The notes below the pieces were generated by a model that was not told where the DNA came from, did not search any database, and saw only the letters and a program-made list of their open reading frames with translations. The position numbers were made by a program, and so were the translations under genes. This document shows positions 23,936 to 36,287 of a stretch of 64,000 nucleotides of DNA, in pieces (positions within the stretch are counted from its first letter, which is position 1; every line of letters begins with the position of its first letter). Source of the stretch: Dillenia suffruticosa (Eukaryota; Streptophyta; Magnoliopsida; Dilleniales; Dilleniaceae); assembly GCA_033439265.1 (NCBI GenBank), contig JAVTVX010000020.1:1369001-1433000 (forward strand), in the 5' to 3' direction.

Positions 23936-25094
23936 ATTTATATATAATATGTTTGCTTTGCATGTTTTGCGGGTCTATATTATGCAATTTATTAAAGCTT
24001 TAATCTTGCTTTTTATCAGAGTATATCCTAACTTTTTTAATTAAGAGTTTTTAGATTTAATAGTATTAAAATCTTTTTTCTTTAGTTAAGATTTTGAATT
24101 CAAAATCTGATCCAACTTCACATTCTCAATTGACCCGCTTTTATTTTTAAAAAGAAAATGAGAGAGAGAAAGGGTATACGTGGATTAAGCATCACCGAAT
24201 CAACATTCGGTTTGTCTGAGTTCATCGAAAGAAGATTTATTTTTTTCTTTTTTTATATATTTAGGAACAGGAAAGGTCGGGAAAACAGGTCCAAGTTGAG
24301 AAACTATTTTCATTTTACTCTTTTTATATATTTTTTTCTATTTTTTTCTATCTATTCCTAAGCTTCTCCCGTAGTCGAGATTATAATACACTTTTTTGAA
24401 CTTTGAAACATAAAATAAAATGCTAATATTTATCATACCAATTATAATTTTTTTTTTAATTTTTAATTTTTCATTTTTAAGAAAGAAAAGTGATGGTTTA
24501 GAATTATGTGATTATTCTGATGATGGCATGGATGTTTTCATAGGTTGTGTGCTTGGGTGCTCGTACCAGCTTTATGGCTAATGAATTTATTATTGAAGGA
24601 TTGCTAAGAGTTCGCATCCACTTAATATTAAAAGGATCTTAAAAAATTTCCTTATCTGTTTCTCAAAAACCGTTCCCATACCATCGAAAGTGATGGGGTT
24701 TTTCTTTTTTTTTTTTCTTTTTCCCTTTATTAAGACTGTACACACAATTCTTATCTTCTTCCTCAAGGCAAACCTAGAAATTCTAACAAGGGCAAAATAC
24801 AAGTGTTTGGATAATAAATCTAAAAGGGCAAGGATTAAAATTTCTAAGTATATAAATAATTATTTAAGATTATAATTTTTAAAATTATATTATATAATTT
24901 TCTTTTTTAAATTTTGAAAGCAACTTTCGCTCCCCTGCACCCTTCTCCATTTGCTCTTGCTTTTCCGGAACATGATGTATCTATGTCGTTCTTAGTAGGC
25001 TTTAAAGACCTAGGCTTGGTTTGATTTTTCATGCGATGGCCGAAGTGAAGCGCCCAAAAATTTGAATTTAAAAGAAAAAACTTGCAGTTGTGGA

Positions 25095-25925
25095 CCCTTT
25101 GACCTGAAGTCTTCTCACGCTTGGCTTAAAGCCAATAGTTCCACTCTCCATCACTGGTCAGATCCTCCTGGGAATATAATCTTTCCAACAGTGATTTGAA
25201 CCCTTTGGAAAGCTGATGCCAGTTAGTTTTCAACCGCTTTCTTCCTCCTCCTCAAGTTACAGCAGCTATAGTCTTGAGGTTTGCAAGAAACACTGACCTA
25301 GCAAGGATAGCAAAGCTGGGGAACTAGCCACCTAAGTCTAGATGGATAGCATGCTCTCCCCTTCTGAGGACCAGCTCAAGCTCAATACTGATGGCTCTGT
25401 TAAAAAGCCCTCGGGTGCAGGTAGGGCCAGCAGACTTCTAAGGGACTGTGAAGGAAGACAGGTGGTAGGCTTTTCCCTCAACATTGCCCACACCAACAGT
25501 CTCATGGCAGAGCTATCGGGGGCTAGAGAGCATATTAAAATGATGAAGAGGATGGGACTGACGAATTTGATTCTGGAAATGAACTCCGCATCCTTGGTCA
25601 TCCTTTTGAAGCAAGGAGTTGGTCGAGACCATCCTCTCCACCACCCTATCTTTGATTGCATCAATTTACAGGGTGTTACAGAAACCAAAGCAGTGTCTCG
25701 CACTTGCAAAGAGGGTAACAGGGAGGCAGATTTTCTCGCCAACATGGAGCATGTTCTCTCCCGTGGAGTACACGAGTTCCATTCTCCTCCATTAGAAATT
25801 ATGCAAATTCTGCAAAAAGATGCTAGAAGTCTCCATCTTCCTAAAAGATAAGCGTCTTTAGGCCTTCCGGGCTTGCTTTTAGTTTTCTCTTCTCACCAAA
25901 AAAATAAAAAATAAAAAATAAAATA
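25095..25925 (+). mobile_element. 5'-truncated L1-type LINE remnant with an RNase H domain
   Basis: The frame 25342-25851 encodes an RNase H-like domain (RVT_3 type): LNTDGS (first Asp), a Gly-rich turn, MAELSGA (Glu), then ILEMNS where the family normally has an acidic residue, x, Asp, Ser, and NREADFLAN near the end. The third catalytic Asp is thus Asn. Upstream, 25095-25210 reads AWLKANSS, then IIFPTVI*TLWKA, matching the conserved W-x-x-F-x-x-x-x-W-x-L-W-x-x-R segment before RNase H in plant LINEs, but with TGA in place of a Trp codon. The 3' end is followed by an A-rich tail (about 25898-25925), as after target-primed reverse transcription. Stops and frameshifts upstream show it is dead. 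Confidence 0.8.
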
Positions 25926-26086
25926 GTTGCGCACTTGGCAGAACTTTTTTTTTTTTGTGGTACCAGCAGAACTTCTACGTTGTCACTAATTGAGCAGCTT
26001 AAGAAACAAAGCAACTATGCTCATTGGGCCCTAGGCCCATTGGGTTGGATAATGGTTCAGAATGTTGCCTTCTTTTTTTTGGTACT

Positions 26087-26087
<1 letters not shown>

Positions 26088-26121
<34 letters not shown>

Positions 26122-26308
26122 CTGATCCCTGACTCCCGATATTTAAAGTTTTACTCCGACTAATCCGAATTGACTTGATTGTTGAAACTCTTATAGAGGA
26201 GGAGGTCTCCCAAAATAGTTTTTTTAATTTTTAAAGAGACTCGAACCTGAACGTTTAATTGAGCGATACAGAGTTTTTTTCACTATGTCGACTGACCGTA
26301 CTCCTACC
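26088..26308 (-). repeat. SINE-like element, family A, near full length
   Basis: Minus strand shows GGTCAGTCGACATAGTG at its head, box B GGTTCGAGTCTC, the 3' end GGATTAGTCGGAGTAAAACT and a long A tail (T run at 26088-26121). Same order as the 23749 copy. Confidence 0.6.
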
Positions 26309-26795
26309 TTCTTTTCGTGGTCTGAGGACGTGGTCTGGTGTTTTAGTCTAAGGATGTGGTGAGATGAGAGAGATCCGCGGTGTGGCCTTTTGGTCAAGAT
26401 AGGAGTTGACATTTTGAAAAAGAAAATTGTAATAATAATCATAACAAAATGGATAAGGAAAAAAAATCTAGTCGGCACACTTGTCCAAATAATGGAAGTT
26501 GTATGGTACGGAATTATTTAATTGTGTTCCCTTCTTTGATAGGAAAATTTATAAGTAAATTTGTGATGGGATGAATACCTTTTGTTCGAATGCATCACAT
26601 TGAGAATGAAATGCGAGAAATAAAAAAGGGACCAAGTTGCTTTCGATGACTTTAAACGACTAATTTGTGACCACAATTTTTGGGATGAATCTCTATCACC
26701 TTCACATGGACAGATGCCAATAGGCCCAATACTAATATTTTAGCATTAATGTAATAAGAGTTCCCCACCCAACTTGTCTCCCAGCGTTGCCCCCC

Positions 26796-26798
<3 letters not shown>

Positions 26799-26854
<56 letters not shown>
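26799..26854. repeat. (CT)n microsatellite
   Basis: About 28 CT units next to a C run. Confidence 0.9.
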
Positions 26855-26859
<5 letters not shown>

Positions 26860-27301
26860 TCTTGTGGGACAAAAGAAAAGTTTGGTTTGTTGTGAGAAGT
26901 AGGTCTACATTGTGGGTGTATTGATGTGGCAATTGACGTCCGCTGAGATTTTATGATTATGGTTTGAACAAATTTTTATGGATGATAAGACAAATTAACT
27001 TTCATTCCCTGTAAGGACAAAGGCAAAGGGTTGTTAAACTTTATTTTTTTAATGGGAGAAAACTTAAAATGAGTTTTGTTGTGCACCAAGTGTATTAGTA
27101 AACAATTGTGTTAGTAATTGGACAAGTGGTTGCAAGCAGACTGACATGTGCAATTGACGATCATCATTTCTTGCATGAAGGATTTAGTAATTGTCATTTT
27201 CTTCGCCTTCTTCATTTATACTCTTTCATGTAACGATGAAATAAATCACACATTTACAATTTTATTATCGTTTTTATGTTTATTTTCATAATGCAAGAAA
27301 C

Positions 27302-27328
27302 CCCCGTAATCCACTATTGATTACGGGG
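27302..27328. repeat. Perfect 10-bp inverted repeat in tandem unit 1
   Basis: CCCCGTAATC, a 7-base spacer, then GATTACGGGG. The unit 3 counterpart has one mismatch; units 2 and 4 are more decayed. Confidence 0.8.
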
Positions 27329-27437
27329 CGTTAATCAAGTTTATCGATTTATAAGATATTATATTTTTATAGAAATATTTAAATAATAAAAAGTTTTTGT
27401 TCAAATAATACAAATGATACATTATGGAGGTCCACTA

Positions 27438-27440
<3 letters not shown>

Positions 27441-27518
<78 letters not shown>
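27441..27518. repeat. 78-base (CT)n microsatellite
   Basis: The longest CT run in the window, lying at the end of tandem unit 1. Units 2 and 3 have only TATCTCTCAA or TTTCTCTCAA at the matching place, so the run expanded in one unit. Confidence 0.95.
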
Positions 27519-27524
<6 letters not shown>

Positions 27525-28560
27525 AATAGGCCCAAGTGTACAATAAACAATTGTTGTAATAATTGGACAAGTGATTGCAAGCAACTTACATGTGCAATTC
27601 ATTCCTTGCATGTAGGATTTAGTAACTGTCACTTTCTTTGCCTTCTTAATTCATACTCTTTTATGCAATGATAAAATAACTCATACATTTACAGTTCTAT
27701 TATCGTTTCTGTGTTTGTTTTCATAATACAAGAAATCCCCCCAATCCATTATTAATTATGGGGTACTAATTAAATTCATTAATTTATAAAATATTATATT
27801 CTTATAAAAATATTCGAGTGATAAAAAAATTTTTACTCAAACGATACAAATGATACATTATGGAAGTTAACTAGACTCCTTATCTCTCAATTGGCCCAAA
27901 TGCATAAGTAAACAATCGTTGTAATAATTGGACGAGTGGTTGCGAGCAGACTAACATGTGCAATTGACGATCATCATTTCTTGCATGTAGGATTTAGTAA
28001 CCATAGCTTTCTCCGCCTTCTTCATTTATATTCTTTTATGTAATGATAAAATAACTTATACATATGCAATTCCATTATTGTTTCTATATTTGTTTTCGTA
28101 ATGCAAGAAACCCCCCTAATCCACTATTGATTATGGGGATTAGGGCACCAATTAAGTTTATCAACTTATAAGATATCATATTCTTATAGAGATATCCAAA
28201 TGATAAATGATTTTTGCTCGAATAATACAACGGGAAACATTAGGAAAGTTAACTGGACTCTTTTTCTCTCAATTGGCCCAAATGTATTGTAAACAATTGC
28301 CGTAATAATTGGACAAATAGTTGCGAGCAACCTTACATGAGCAATTCATTTCTTGCACGTAAGATTTAGCAACTGTAATTTTGTTCGCCTTCTTCATTTA
28401 TACTCTTTTATGCAATAATGCAATAATGAAATGACTCATACATTTGAAGTTCTATTATGGATCCTGTGTTTGTTTTCATAACGCAGGACCCCCACAATCC
28501 ACAATCGATAACATGGCATCAATCAAGTTCATCAATTTATAAGATATTATTATGTGCACT

Positions 28561-30018
28561 AACTTAAACTAACGATAACATACACAGAAAAATCACAAGC
28601 TCAACTTGATCGAAATTTGGGGCTAAATAATATGATAGTCCTTAAACCACGCGTGTGTCACATTATAATATAATCTTCAAGGTGTAATTCGTAGTGTAAA
28701 GATTTTTTAACTTTTAAATTTGTAACCGGATAAAAAGTACAAACACCCATCACTGCTAAACAAAAATGATACAAATGATACATTATTAGCGGTGGCAGCA
28801 GATCTGCACTCTTTGTTTGATCACGGAAGTAGGAAAGAAAGATGAAGAAGAGGATGGTGACGGTCATTGAACCCAACCCCCCCAATCAATTTGGGGGTTT
28901 TGATTGGCCAATTGAATTGATCTCGCTAATCTAATCTCGATCGAATGAGGAATTCAATTAGAGGCTTGGATTTAATGGGGGAAAAGGGTTTGGATTTGGG
29001 GTTTTGATTGCATTCGGCAATCCAGTCTATCAAAGCTAGCCCCTCAATCAATTGGGATTTATATTCGCCAATCGAATTCAGCAACCATAAATTTTGGTGA
29101 AGATGGCAATAGGGTTTGATTGTGGGGCTAAATTGGGTGCGGACTGGATTGATGAGTTCAATCAAAACCCCGATGCTCCGCGAACCCCTTTTCTTATCCA
29201 ACCCCGCAATCGAATCCTTCATTGCCAACATCCCATCTAATTCATAAAAAGAATCAAGTCATTAACGAAGAAAATGTGAGAAATTGATGGTCCATCCCTT
29301 GACGGCTTCACTGGTTTCCTTCTTTTTAGAGTGACGTTCTCCCCCCCCCCAAGTTATTAAACAATTGTGGGACGAGTAACGTTTTGGCCCACCATTATTA
29401 GAGGAAACTCCGACGCATTTTGGATTAGGTCAAAGACAATTGACTAGGTCATCCCCAAACATTGTAAATTGCAAATTTTGATAAATATTTTTCATTCTGG
29501 GATTATACTTTTAATAACACGAATCGTTAAGATCCCAAATGGCTGAGATCTTACAATCCTAAAGTAGAAAGATAGGGAAGCCTAGCTGTCAAGGTGGGAA
29601 TATGACTATATGAATGAGTGACCAAGAAGGAAAGGACAAAATGAAACTTGAGACCTGTATAAACAAAAATAATTTCAACCAAAAAAATAATAATAATAAA
29701 AAAGTGTAAACAAGACTAGTACACGTAGCAAAAAATTTAGAAATACAATTTCAAACAAATAAGAAAAATAGAATTAAATTATTATTACTAGAAAAGTTTT
29801 AATAAAAAAAGTAATATGAGTTCAAAACTTTTTTCTGTTGAAAATAAGAACATAAAAAATTATACGAAATAATAATAATAATAATAATTGTGACGAAAGG
29901 CCCAAATCGGCCCAACATCACCACTTAACTGCGGAGAGACGTTACCGACATACTGCTATTACACGGGCTTTGAATTTCACCCCCTTTTTCCTCCTCTTGT
30001 AAAAGTCTCTCATGTCGT
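28561..30018. other. Intergenic region upstream of SYT
   Basis: No supported exon. 28860-29240 is a low-complexity stretch built from variants of CAATCAATTGG and GGGTTTGATT; its minus frame (29231-28926) follows that composition and is not convincing. 29640-29890 is A-rich with AAT microsatellites. GGCCCAAATCGGCCCAAC at 29899 is a site II-like pair and may belong to the SYT promoter. Confidence 0.5.

Positions 30019-30019
<1 letters not shown>

Positions 30020-30050
<31 letters not shown>
30020..30050. repeat. (GA)n microsatellite in the SYT leader region
   Basis: About 15 GA units roughly 365 bases upstream of the SYT start codon. Confidence 0.85.
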
Positions 30051-30053
<3 letters not shown>

Positions 30054-30414
30054 CAGTCGTTGAATGGAGGATTGGGCTGAACAATGTTCTATTATGAGAG
30101 ATGAATATGATATTCCCAATCAGGAGACCTGTCTTTCCAAAAGGGTATCTCTGTAATTCTTTGTTTTTTTCTTTTCCTTTTGGGTTTGCTCGCTGGGTTT
30201 TGATTTTGAGTGTTTGTCTCAAGAGTGGGGAATTTCTTTTTGGTTAAGTGAGAGGAGGATAGAAGTGGATAATATTCTTGAAATTTAAAGGCGTAGTAAT
30301 TTTTTGGGGTTTTCTTTCTGGGTCTGGGATCTGACTAAAGTGAGAGTAAAATTTGGTGGGTCTTCAGTTTTCTTTTAGGAGTTCAATATTTTCTGGGGGA
30401 GATCTGAAGGGAAG

Positions 30415-33400
30415 ATGGGGTTTGTGAGTACGATCTTGGGGTTTTGTGGGTTTGGAATTGGAACTTCAATTGGGCTCGGGATTGGGTATTACCTTTTCAT
30501 CTACTTTCAACCCGCTGATGTCAAGGTCACTCTATTTCTCTCACTCTCTCTCTTTAATTTTCTACTGGGTTTTCATTCTACTTCTCTTTTATGTGTTTGG
30601 TTTACATTAATTCTTTGACCAGTAGTTGATTCCACGTTGGGGGTGTTTAATCCTTTGGTTTCCCTGGTTATGATGTTTGACTAGCATTTCATGTTTCTCT
30701 ACTTTGTTAACAATTCTCAATTTATTGATTCCTTTCTAATTTGCTTAGAATAGAAGCTACTTTGAGCAAGATCTTGTTTACCAATTTGCATGTGTAACTT
30801 TCTATTGAGTCCATTGCAATGTTGTGATAAGGAGTTGAGAATCTCAGTGTCCTGTCCTATGCAATTGCAACGAGATAGCAATTTTTACATCATGCCCATG
30901 TCTTAAAATTATTATGTTTGATGAGTTGCAGTTATTTTTGTAATTGCATTTTGGATATTAACATGTTATACTTGTCTTGTGGGTATTTAGTACTTTGGTT
31001 CTTCGTTTTCATAGCAAGTATACAGAATTTGAAGGTTGAGGAGTCTATAAGGCTGAAATTTTGGACAGGAGGTTTAGTTATAGATTCAACTTGAGAAGGT
31101 CCTTGCCTTTAAGTATTGCTTTTATATGTTATTCTTATCAGAGGTCGTAACAAAATCATCTGAATATATCCTATTATATGAAAGTGGTGTGGGCTTTCCT
31201 TGATGCTGCATAGATTGTTTAAAAGCTCGAAACTGTAAACAGAATCGCTCACAAACTGAAGGAGGAAATAAGTACTAAACAATGCAAGCATAATTAAAAT
31301 AAAAAATTATAACATATGTACATACTGTTCTAGGGTCTCAATATGTCTTTTCGTTTTATGGCTTTTTATGGAACCACAAATGCAGATAATCATGCTTCCG
31401 TGTTGGTTAATGTGAATGCTGAACCTTTTTCTGTGATATCTGATTTTACTGGTCCGAGAGTTTGTGCTGTAAAGCTACTATGTTGTGCTTAATTGGCATG
31501 AGAACTTGTTCAAATTTTTTACTAGAGAATTGGAAATAGAGAAACTTCATTGTTGCCAAAATTCCTGAACAAAATTTTTGCTCCAAAATTTCCTTCTGAT
31601 TTGTTCCTTTTTTTGTAATGTAAGAAAAAAAAGTCCGGAAACTTACCAAAATGCATGATATGCCAAGTTACCACTTATTCAGTTGATCTACTTGTTTGTC
31701 TTGATTATTGTGTTCTCATGGATTGACCATTTCAGGATCCTGTAATCCGTCCTTTGGTTGAGCAAGACACAAAAAGTTTACAGAGGTTGCTTCCAGAGAT
31801 ACCTCAATGGGTTAAAAATCCTGACTATGATCGGGTATGGTCTGGCTTAGAACATTCTTTGACATAATCATAGTTGTTAAACTATGTGGGTGTAGTTCTA
31901 AGATTGAGTTTCTCATGGTTTTTTTCTTTCAAAGGTTGACTGGCTCAACAAATTTATCAGAGATTTGTGGCCTTATCTGGACAAGGTATATCTAGATTTT
32001 CTGTATTGACCAATTCCCTTTGCTCTCTTCCTCTGTCCTTTACTCCTTTTTTTTTTTTTGGATATTTTTCTGTTACAATGGTTGTTTGTCTTAGGCAATT
32101 TGCAAGATGGCGAAGGAAATTGCGAAGCCAATTATTGCTGAACAAATTCCAAAATATAAAATTGAGTCCGTTGAATTTGAAACATTGACTCTTGGAACCC
32201 TACCTCCAACTTTTCAAGGTTGACTTATTCTGTACTTTATGCCTAATGCTACTTGCTGATTACTTTTTTAATTACTATTTCTCATTGCCAAGTGCAATAT
32301 TTGGATGTTGTGTAGAGCAGTAAGTATAAGATTACTCCGATTGTAGTTATCATATATACTAGCTAAATGTCCCTAGTATGAGGAAATGGAGAGACAAACC
32401 GAAAAGTCCAAATTGGATGCCCATTACTGATTAAAATTGCAGTTGAATGTATTGTTATTCTTTTTGCATGATCTCTTAAATGGTTTATATTTCCTTGTCA
32501 ACATGCTAATTTTGTCACCTTTATTTTACACCAGGGATGAAAGTTTATATCACCGATGAGAAGGAATTAATCATGGAACCTTGCTTGAAGTGGGCTGGAA
32601 ATCCTAACATTTTGATTGCGGTTAAAGCATTTGGATTGAAAGCAACAGTTCAGGTAAGTTCTTGTTGAACTGTTTGTGTTAGTTATTATATAAAGACAAG
32701 GCTTAAATTTGTTTGTATTGCAATTTTCAGGTTGTAGATTTGCAAGTATTTGCTTCTCCTCGGATCACCTTGAAGCCTTTGGTTCCGACTTTCCCCTGCT
32801 TTGCCAAAATACTTGTCTCTCTAATGGAAAAGGTGTGTCGAGATAGTGTTATGAATATTATTTCAGTGATCAACATTGTTGCATACCTGAGCATTTTGAC
32901 AGATATGGCAAAGAGAAAATCTTTAGCCTGGCCTACCAATGATTAGCACACACCCTTTCTTTGGCCTCCTGTTCATGATGGAACTATAGATGCTTCATCG
33001 GTATATGATCCATTACAAGGCTGATTAAAAGTTAGGAAGGGGCGGTTTTATAGCTTGAATCTTGATGGTAAGACCTCTGGTGTCATGGAAAGACGTGGAC
33101 TTTGTTAAATTAGAAGGGGTGATTCAGAGATTCTTGTGAGATTTTGATTACAAGAATTTCTGTGATATCACCTCACTGGATTAGGCCGCCTCCAATACAA
33201 AAACTGTGAATTTGGCAGTGATGCTTTTTTGTATTATAACGAGTTATTGAGGCATGCATCAGTCATCAGTATACCTAAATTTATAGGCTTCCAATGATTA
33301 TGTATCTTGCTCATGTTAAATCCAGCACGGAGAATTGATCTTTGCTGGAAGAACAATATATTAATAATCACCTTTGATAGCTGACGAAAAAATAGATCAT

Positions 33401-36287
33401 AGGGCCAATCCCAATACCTTATCCTATTTTAAGGGTTCTGATTTTTGGCCAGATTCATCCTTCACGTCGAGGACCATTTCTTGTGCATAATCCTTCTTGA
33501 GCATAAGGTATTGAATAATTTACTTTCTCTTTTCTCACTTGGTTCTTTGTATTTGATTTGCAGCCACATGTTGACTTTGGGCTAAAGCTACTGGGGGCAG
33601 ATGTCATGGCTATTCCTGGGCTTTATAGGTTTGTCCAGGTATAATTGAAGTGCAATTAGTTTTATGTACAGTTTACAATACATTTCGCATTTCTTCATAC
33701 AGGAGTTTAAATGATAAGAAATAACCTAGACTGCATAGGCACAGTACGAAGACTGCAGCAAAGAGGAGTCTGATGAGATTCAGAATGTTTTTAGGGTCTT
33801 CTGCTGCAATATATCTAAGATGTGTATACTGTCACCCCCTATCTTGTCATGTTATGGTTAAACTTCAGCATAATTCCTTTAGGGTTTATACATGTTGGAT
33901 GAATTAACAAGTTTTTTTTTTTTTTTACCCAAAAGTGACCTTTCCATGATATATTATCTTGCTGTTGGGTATTGATACCCTTTTCACTTATATTCTATGA
34001 CTATTTTAAAGATGGTTTTTTCCCTTTATATAGTTTTGAAGAGGAACATATTTGTGATAGCATATGAATTTGCCTTATAATTTCCAATATATTCAGGGAA
34101 CCTGGGTGCTCTGATGATCTTGATAGCCTTCCTAGACCCCTTTTTACTGTTCAAATTGTGATTTGGTTCTGTTTTGCTGTTATACACATTTTGTGCAGGA
34201 ATTGATCAAGGACCAAGTTGCAAACATGTATCTATGGCCCAAAGCCCTGGAAGTGCCAATAATGGATCCTGCAAAGTAAGCAAGTGTTATTTTTTGTGTT
34301 GGTCTTCACCATGCATAGCCTTGTTAAATTCCAGCTTCAATTAACCAGCTTTTGCTTCAAAATTCTAGGGCACAGAGGAGACCTGTTGGGATACTCCATG
34401 TGAAGGTTCTGAGGGCATTGAAGCTAAAGAAGAAAGATATTCTCGGAGCATCAGATCCTTATGTGAAGCTAAAGCTCACAGAGGAGAAGCTACCATCAAA
34501 GAAGACAACTGTGAAACACAAAAACTTAAACCCTGAATGGAATGAGGAATTCAACTTAGTTGTTAAGGACCCTGAGTCTCAAGCTCTAGAGGTTGTTGTC
34601 TATGATTGGGAACAGGTACGTTAGATTTGAAAACCCCTTTTTTTGCTGTTAATATGGGGATATAAGCAGGCAATGTCCCATGAATTTTTGTATGAATGGG
34701 GAAAGGCATAACACCACCATCTCTGTGTATTCTACTGAACAGTATCGCTGGGGTTTGGTACAATGGCAAGAGACTTGAACCCAATTCGGTTAGGAAACTG
34801 CTCGGCTGCAACCATGCTGCTATTGGGCATCACTAGATCTGGGTTCATTCTTTGTGTTGCATAAGTAAAATTTAGTTTATCTTATGCTTTTCCACTTTTG
34901 TTTCTCAAGCTGTTCATTCCTTCAATATTCACCTAGGTTGGCAAACATGAAAAAATGGGGATGAATGTGATTCCGCTGAAAGAACTTACACCTGATGAGC
35001 CCAAAGAATTTACACTTGATCTGCTAAATAACATGGACCCATGCTGCTATTGTGCATCACTAGATCTGGGTTCTTTCTTTGTGTTGCACACAGTATAATT
35101 TAGTTCAACCTATGCTTTGCCACTTCTGTTTCTCAAGCTGTTTGTATACTCACCTAGGTTGGCAAACATGACAAAATGGGGATGAATGTAATTCCGCTGA
35201 AAGAACTTACACCTGACAAGCCCAAAGAATTTACACTTGATCTGCTAAAGAACATGGACCCTAATGATCCACAAAATGAAAAGTCGCGTGGACAGATTGT
35301 TGTGGAAGCAATGTATAAGCCTTTCAAGGAGGATGAGATACCAAAGGAATCAGACAAGCCAAGTGCAGTACAAAAAGCCCCCGAGGGGACACCTTCTGGA
35401 GGTGGTCTGTTGGTGATAATTGTTCATGTAGCTCAAGATGTGGAAGGAAAGCATCACACAAATCCCCATGTAGAGCTGCTTTTCAGAGGAGAAAAGAGAA
35501 AAACTAAGGTAAATTTTTATCGTGTTAATTTTTAATGCCTTAGCAGCTGTTGGGATTATGGAGACACCATTATTCTAACCTGATGAAACTTATGACTTTA
35601 GTGGCTTTGTATATACTTTGCATATTTTGATAAATGGCAATACAATGTGCATGGTATCCATATATCACCGGTTGAATTTGCCTCAGAAAATATAGAAAAT
35701 GATTATAGCCCCATGGTGCATCATTTTCACTAGGGATATTAGTTCGACGCTTTTTATTTTTTCACTGTAAACATGTCAAAAGATTTGCTTTGTTTACTCG
35801 AATTTGTGCTAAATAGATGTCAAGCCCAAGTGATGAAACTCATTTATCTGGTGCAGGCTGTAAAGAAAAACAGAGACCCTAGATGGGAGGAGGAGTTTCA
35901 GTTTATGTTGGAAGAACCTCCCAAGGATGATAGGCTTTATGTGGAAGTTGTCAGTACCTCATCAAGGATAGGTCTATTGCATCCCAAGGTACATTATTCC
36001 TATCTCTTATTATTTACCCCCTTTATTGGCTGCATTACATGTTGAGCTATAATGGTTCATGGTTTCTTATCGATTTGTGCATCTATTGGCTTTGATTTTA
36101 TGCCTTTACTATGTGATACGATTCTAAAAATTGTTCTTGGAACTGTTCTCCCCAGGAAACATTGGGTTATGTTCATATCAACCTCTCAGATGTTGTCAAT
36201 AACAAGAGAACTAATGAAAAGTACCACCTAATTGACTCCAAGAACGGTAAGGTTCAGATTGAGCTGCAATGGAGAACCTCCTCGTAG
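30415..36287 (+). CDS. SYT2: Plant synaptotagmin, SYT2-like, 12 exons
   Basis: Exons 30415-30525, 31736-31834, 31935-31985, 32095-32218, 32535-32653, 32731-32832, 33564-33638, 34199-34275, 34369-34615, 35158-35508, 35857-35988, 36156-36287 join in phase to 539 aa, close to Arabidopsis SYT1 (541) and SYT2. It starts MGFVSTILGFCGFG with one N-terminal membrane segment (about residues 5-32, ending GYYLFIYF). Then comes an SMP lipid-binding domain (about 67-250; KPIIAEQIPKYKI, LKATVQVVDLQVFA, LYRFVQ), C2A (about 258-350; KKKDILGASDPYVK, NPEWNEEF, VYDWEQ) and C2B (about 405-515; GKHHTNPHVELL, RDPRWEEEF). C2A keeps the aspartates expected to bind calcium; C2B is poorer in them. It ends KNGKVQIELQWRTSS. 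Family members tether ER to plasma membrane or act at Golgi and in secretion. Wording such as GYYLF and LLGADVMAIPG is nearer SYT2/3 than SYT1. A broken extra copy of the start of exon 10 lies at 34937-35040. Confidence 0.95.
34814..35267 (+). repeat. 227-bp tandem duplication spanning an intron end and the start of SYT exon 10
   Basis: ATGCTGCTATTG at 34814 recurs at 35041, and the whole unit (intron tail, acceptor CACCTAG, then exon text GTTGGCAAACATGA...GGATGAATGT) is present twice. Copy 1 holds the first 104 bases of the exon (34937-35040), cut off after AACATGGACCC where copy 2 begins; it has no donor. Reading on from it meets a stop within about 20 codons. Copy 2 continues into the full exon (35158-35508). 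There are about ten differences between the copies, mostly in the intron part. Confidence 0.92.

Larger units (their letters stand above)
20340..25090. other. Gene-poor AT-rich region
   Basis: No gene recognised. It contains (CT)n at 20748-20778 and 23177-23213, (AT)n at 22577-22606, poly(T) runs, a repeated 40-base AT-rich phrase (ATTATAATCATATCAACAAA at about 22645 and 22856) and a reversed family A SINE (23749-23935). Two unexplained short minus frames deserve mention: 22131-21874, opening only with TTG and ending in a charged tail, and 23415-22972, which runs into the CT microsatellite. Neither shows a family match that I know. Confidence 0.5.
27084..28560. repeat. Four-unit tandem repeat with A-B-A-B order
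   Basis: Units start at about 27084, 27531, 27895 and 28276, with a spacing of about 365-380 bases (447 for the first because it holds the 78-base CT run). Each unit has, in order, TAATTGGACAAGTGGTTG, CATTTCTTGCATG, TTTAGTAA, a CCCCC...GGGG element, TTTATAAGATATTATATT and GATACATTATGG. Units 1 and 3 share GCAGACT plus GACGATCATCATT; units 2 and 4 lack these and share a shorter CAA(C)TTACATG-type version. This suggests that a two-unit piece was duplicated. No open frame runs through it. Confidence 0.85.

Noticed and set aside
25338-25745. Minus frame of 135 codons
   Set aside because: Shadow of the LINE RNase H frame on the plus strand.
27084-28560. CRISPR-like array
   Set aside because: Units are about 370 bases with no short constant repeat and spacer pattern; this is plant nuclear DNA.
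28926-29231. Minus frame of 101 codons
   Set aside because: Follows a locally repetitive CAATCAATTGG-type composition; no conserved motif.
34937-35040. Counting the first copy of SYT exon 10 as a true exon
   Set aside because: It has no donor, ends in mid-codon sequence of the duplication joint and leads to a stop. The model using 35158-35508 keeps phase and full length.
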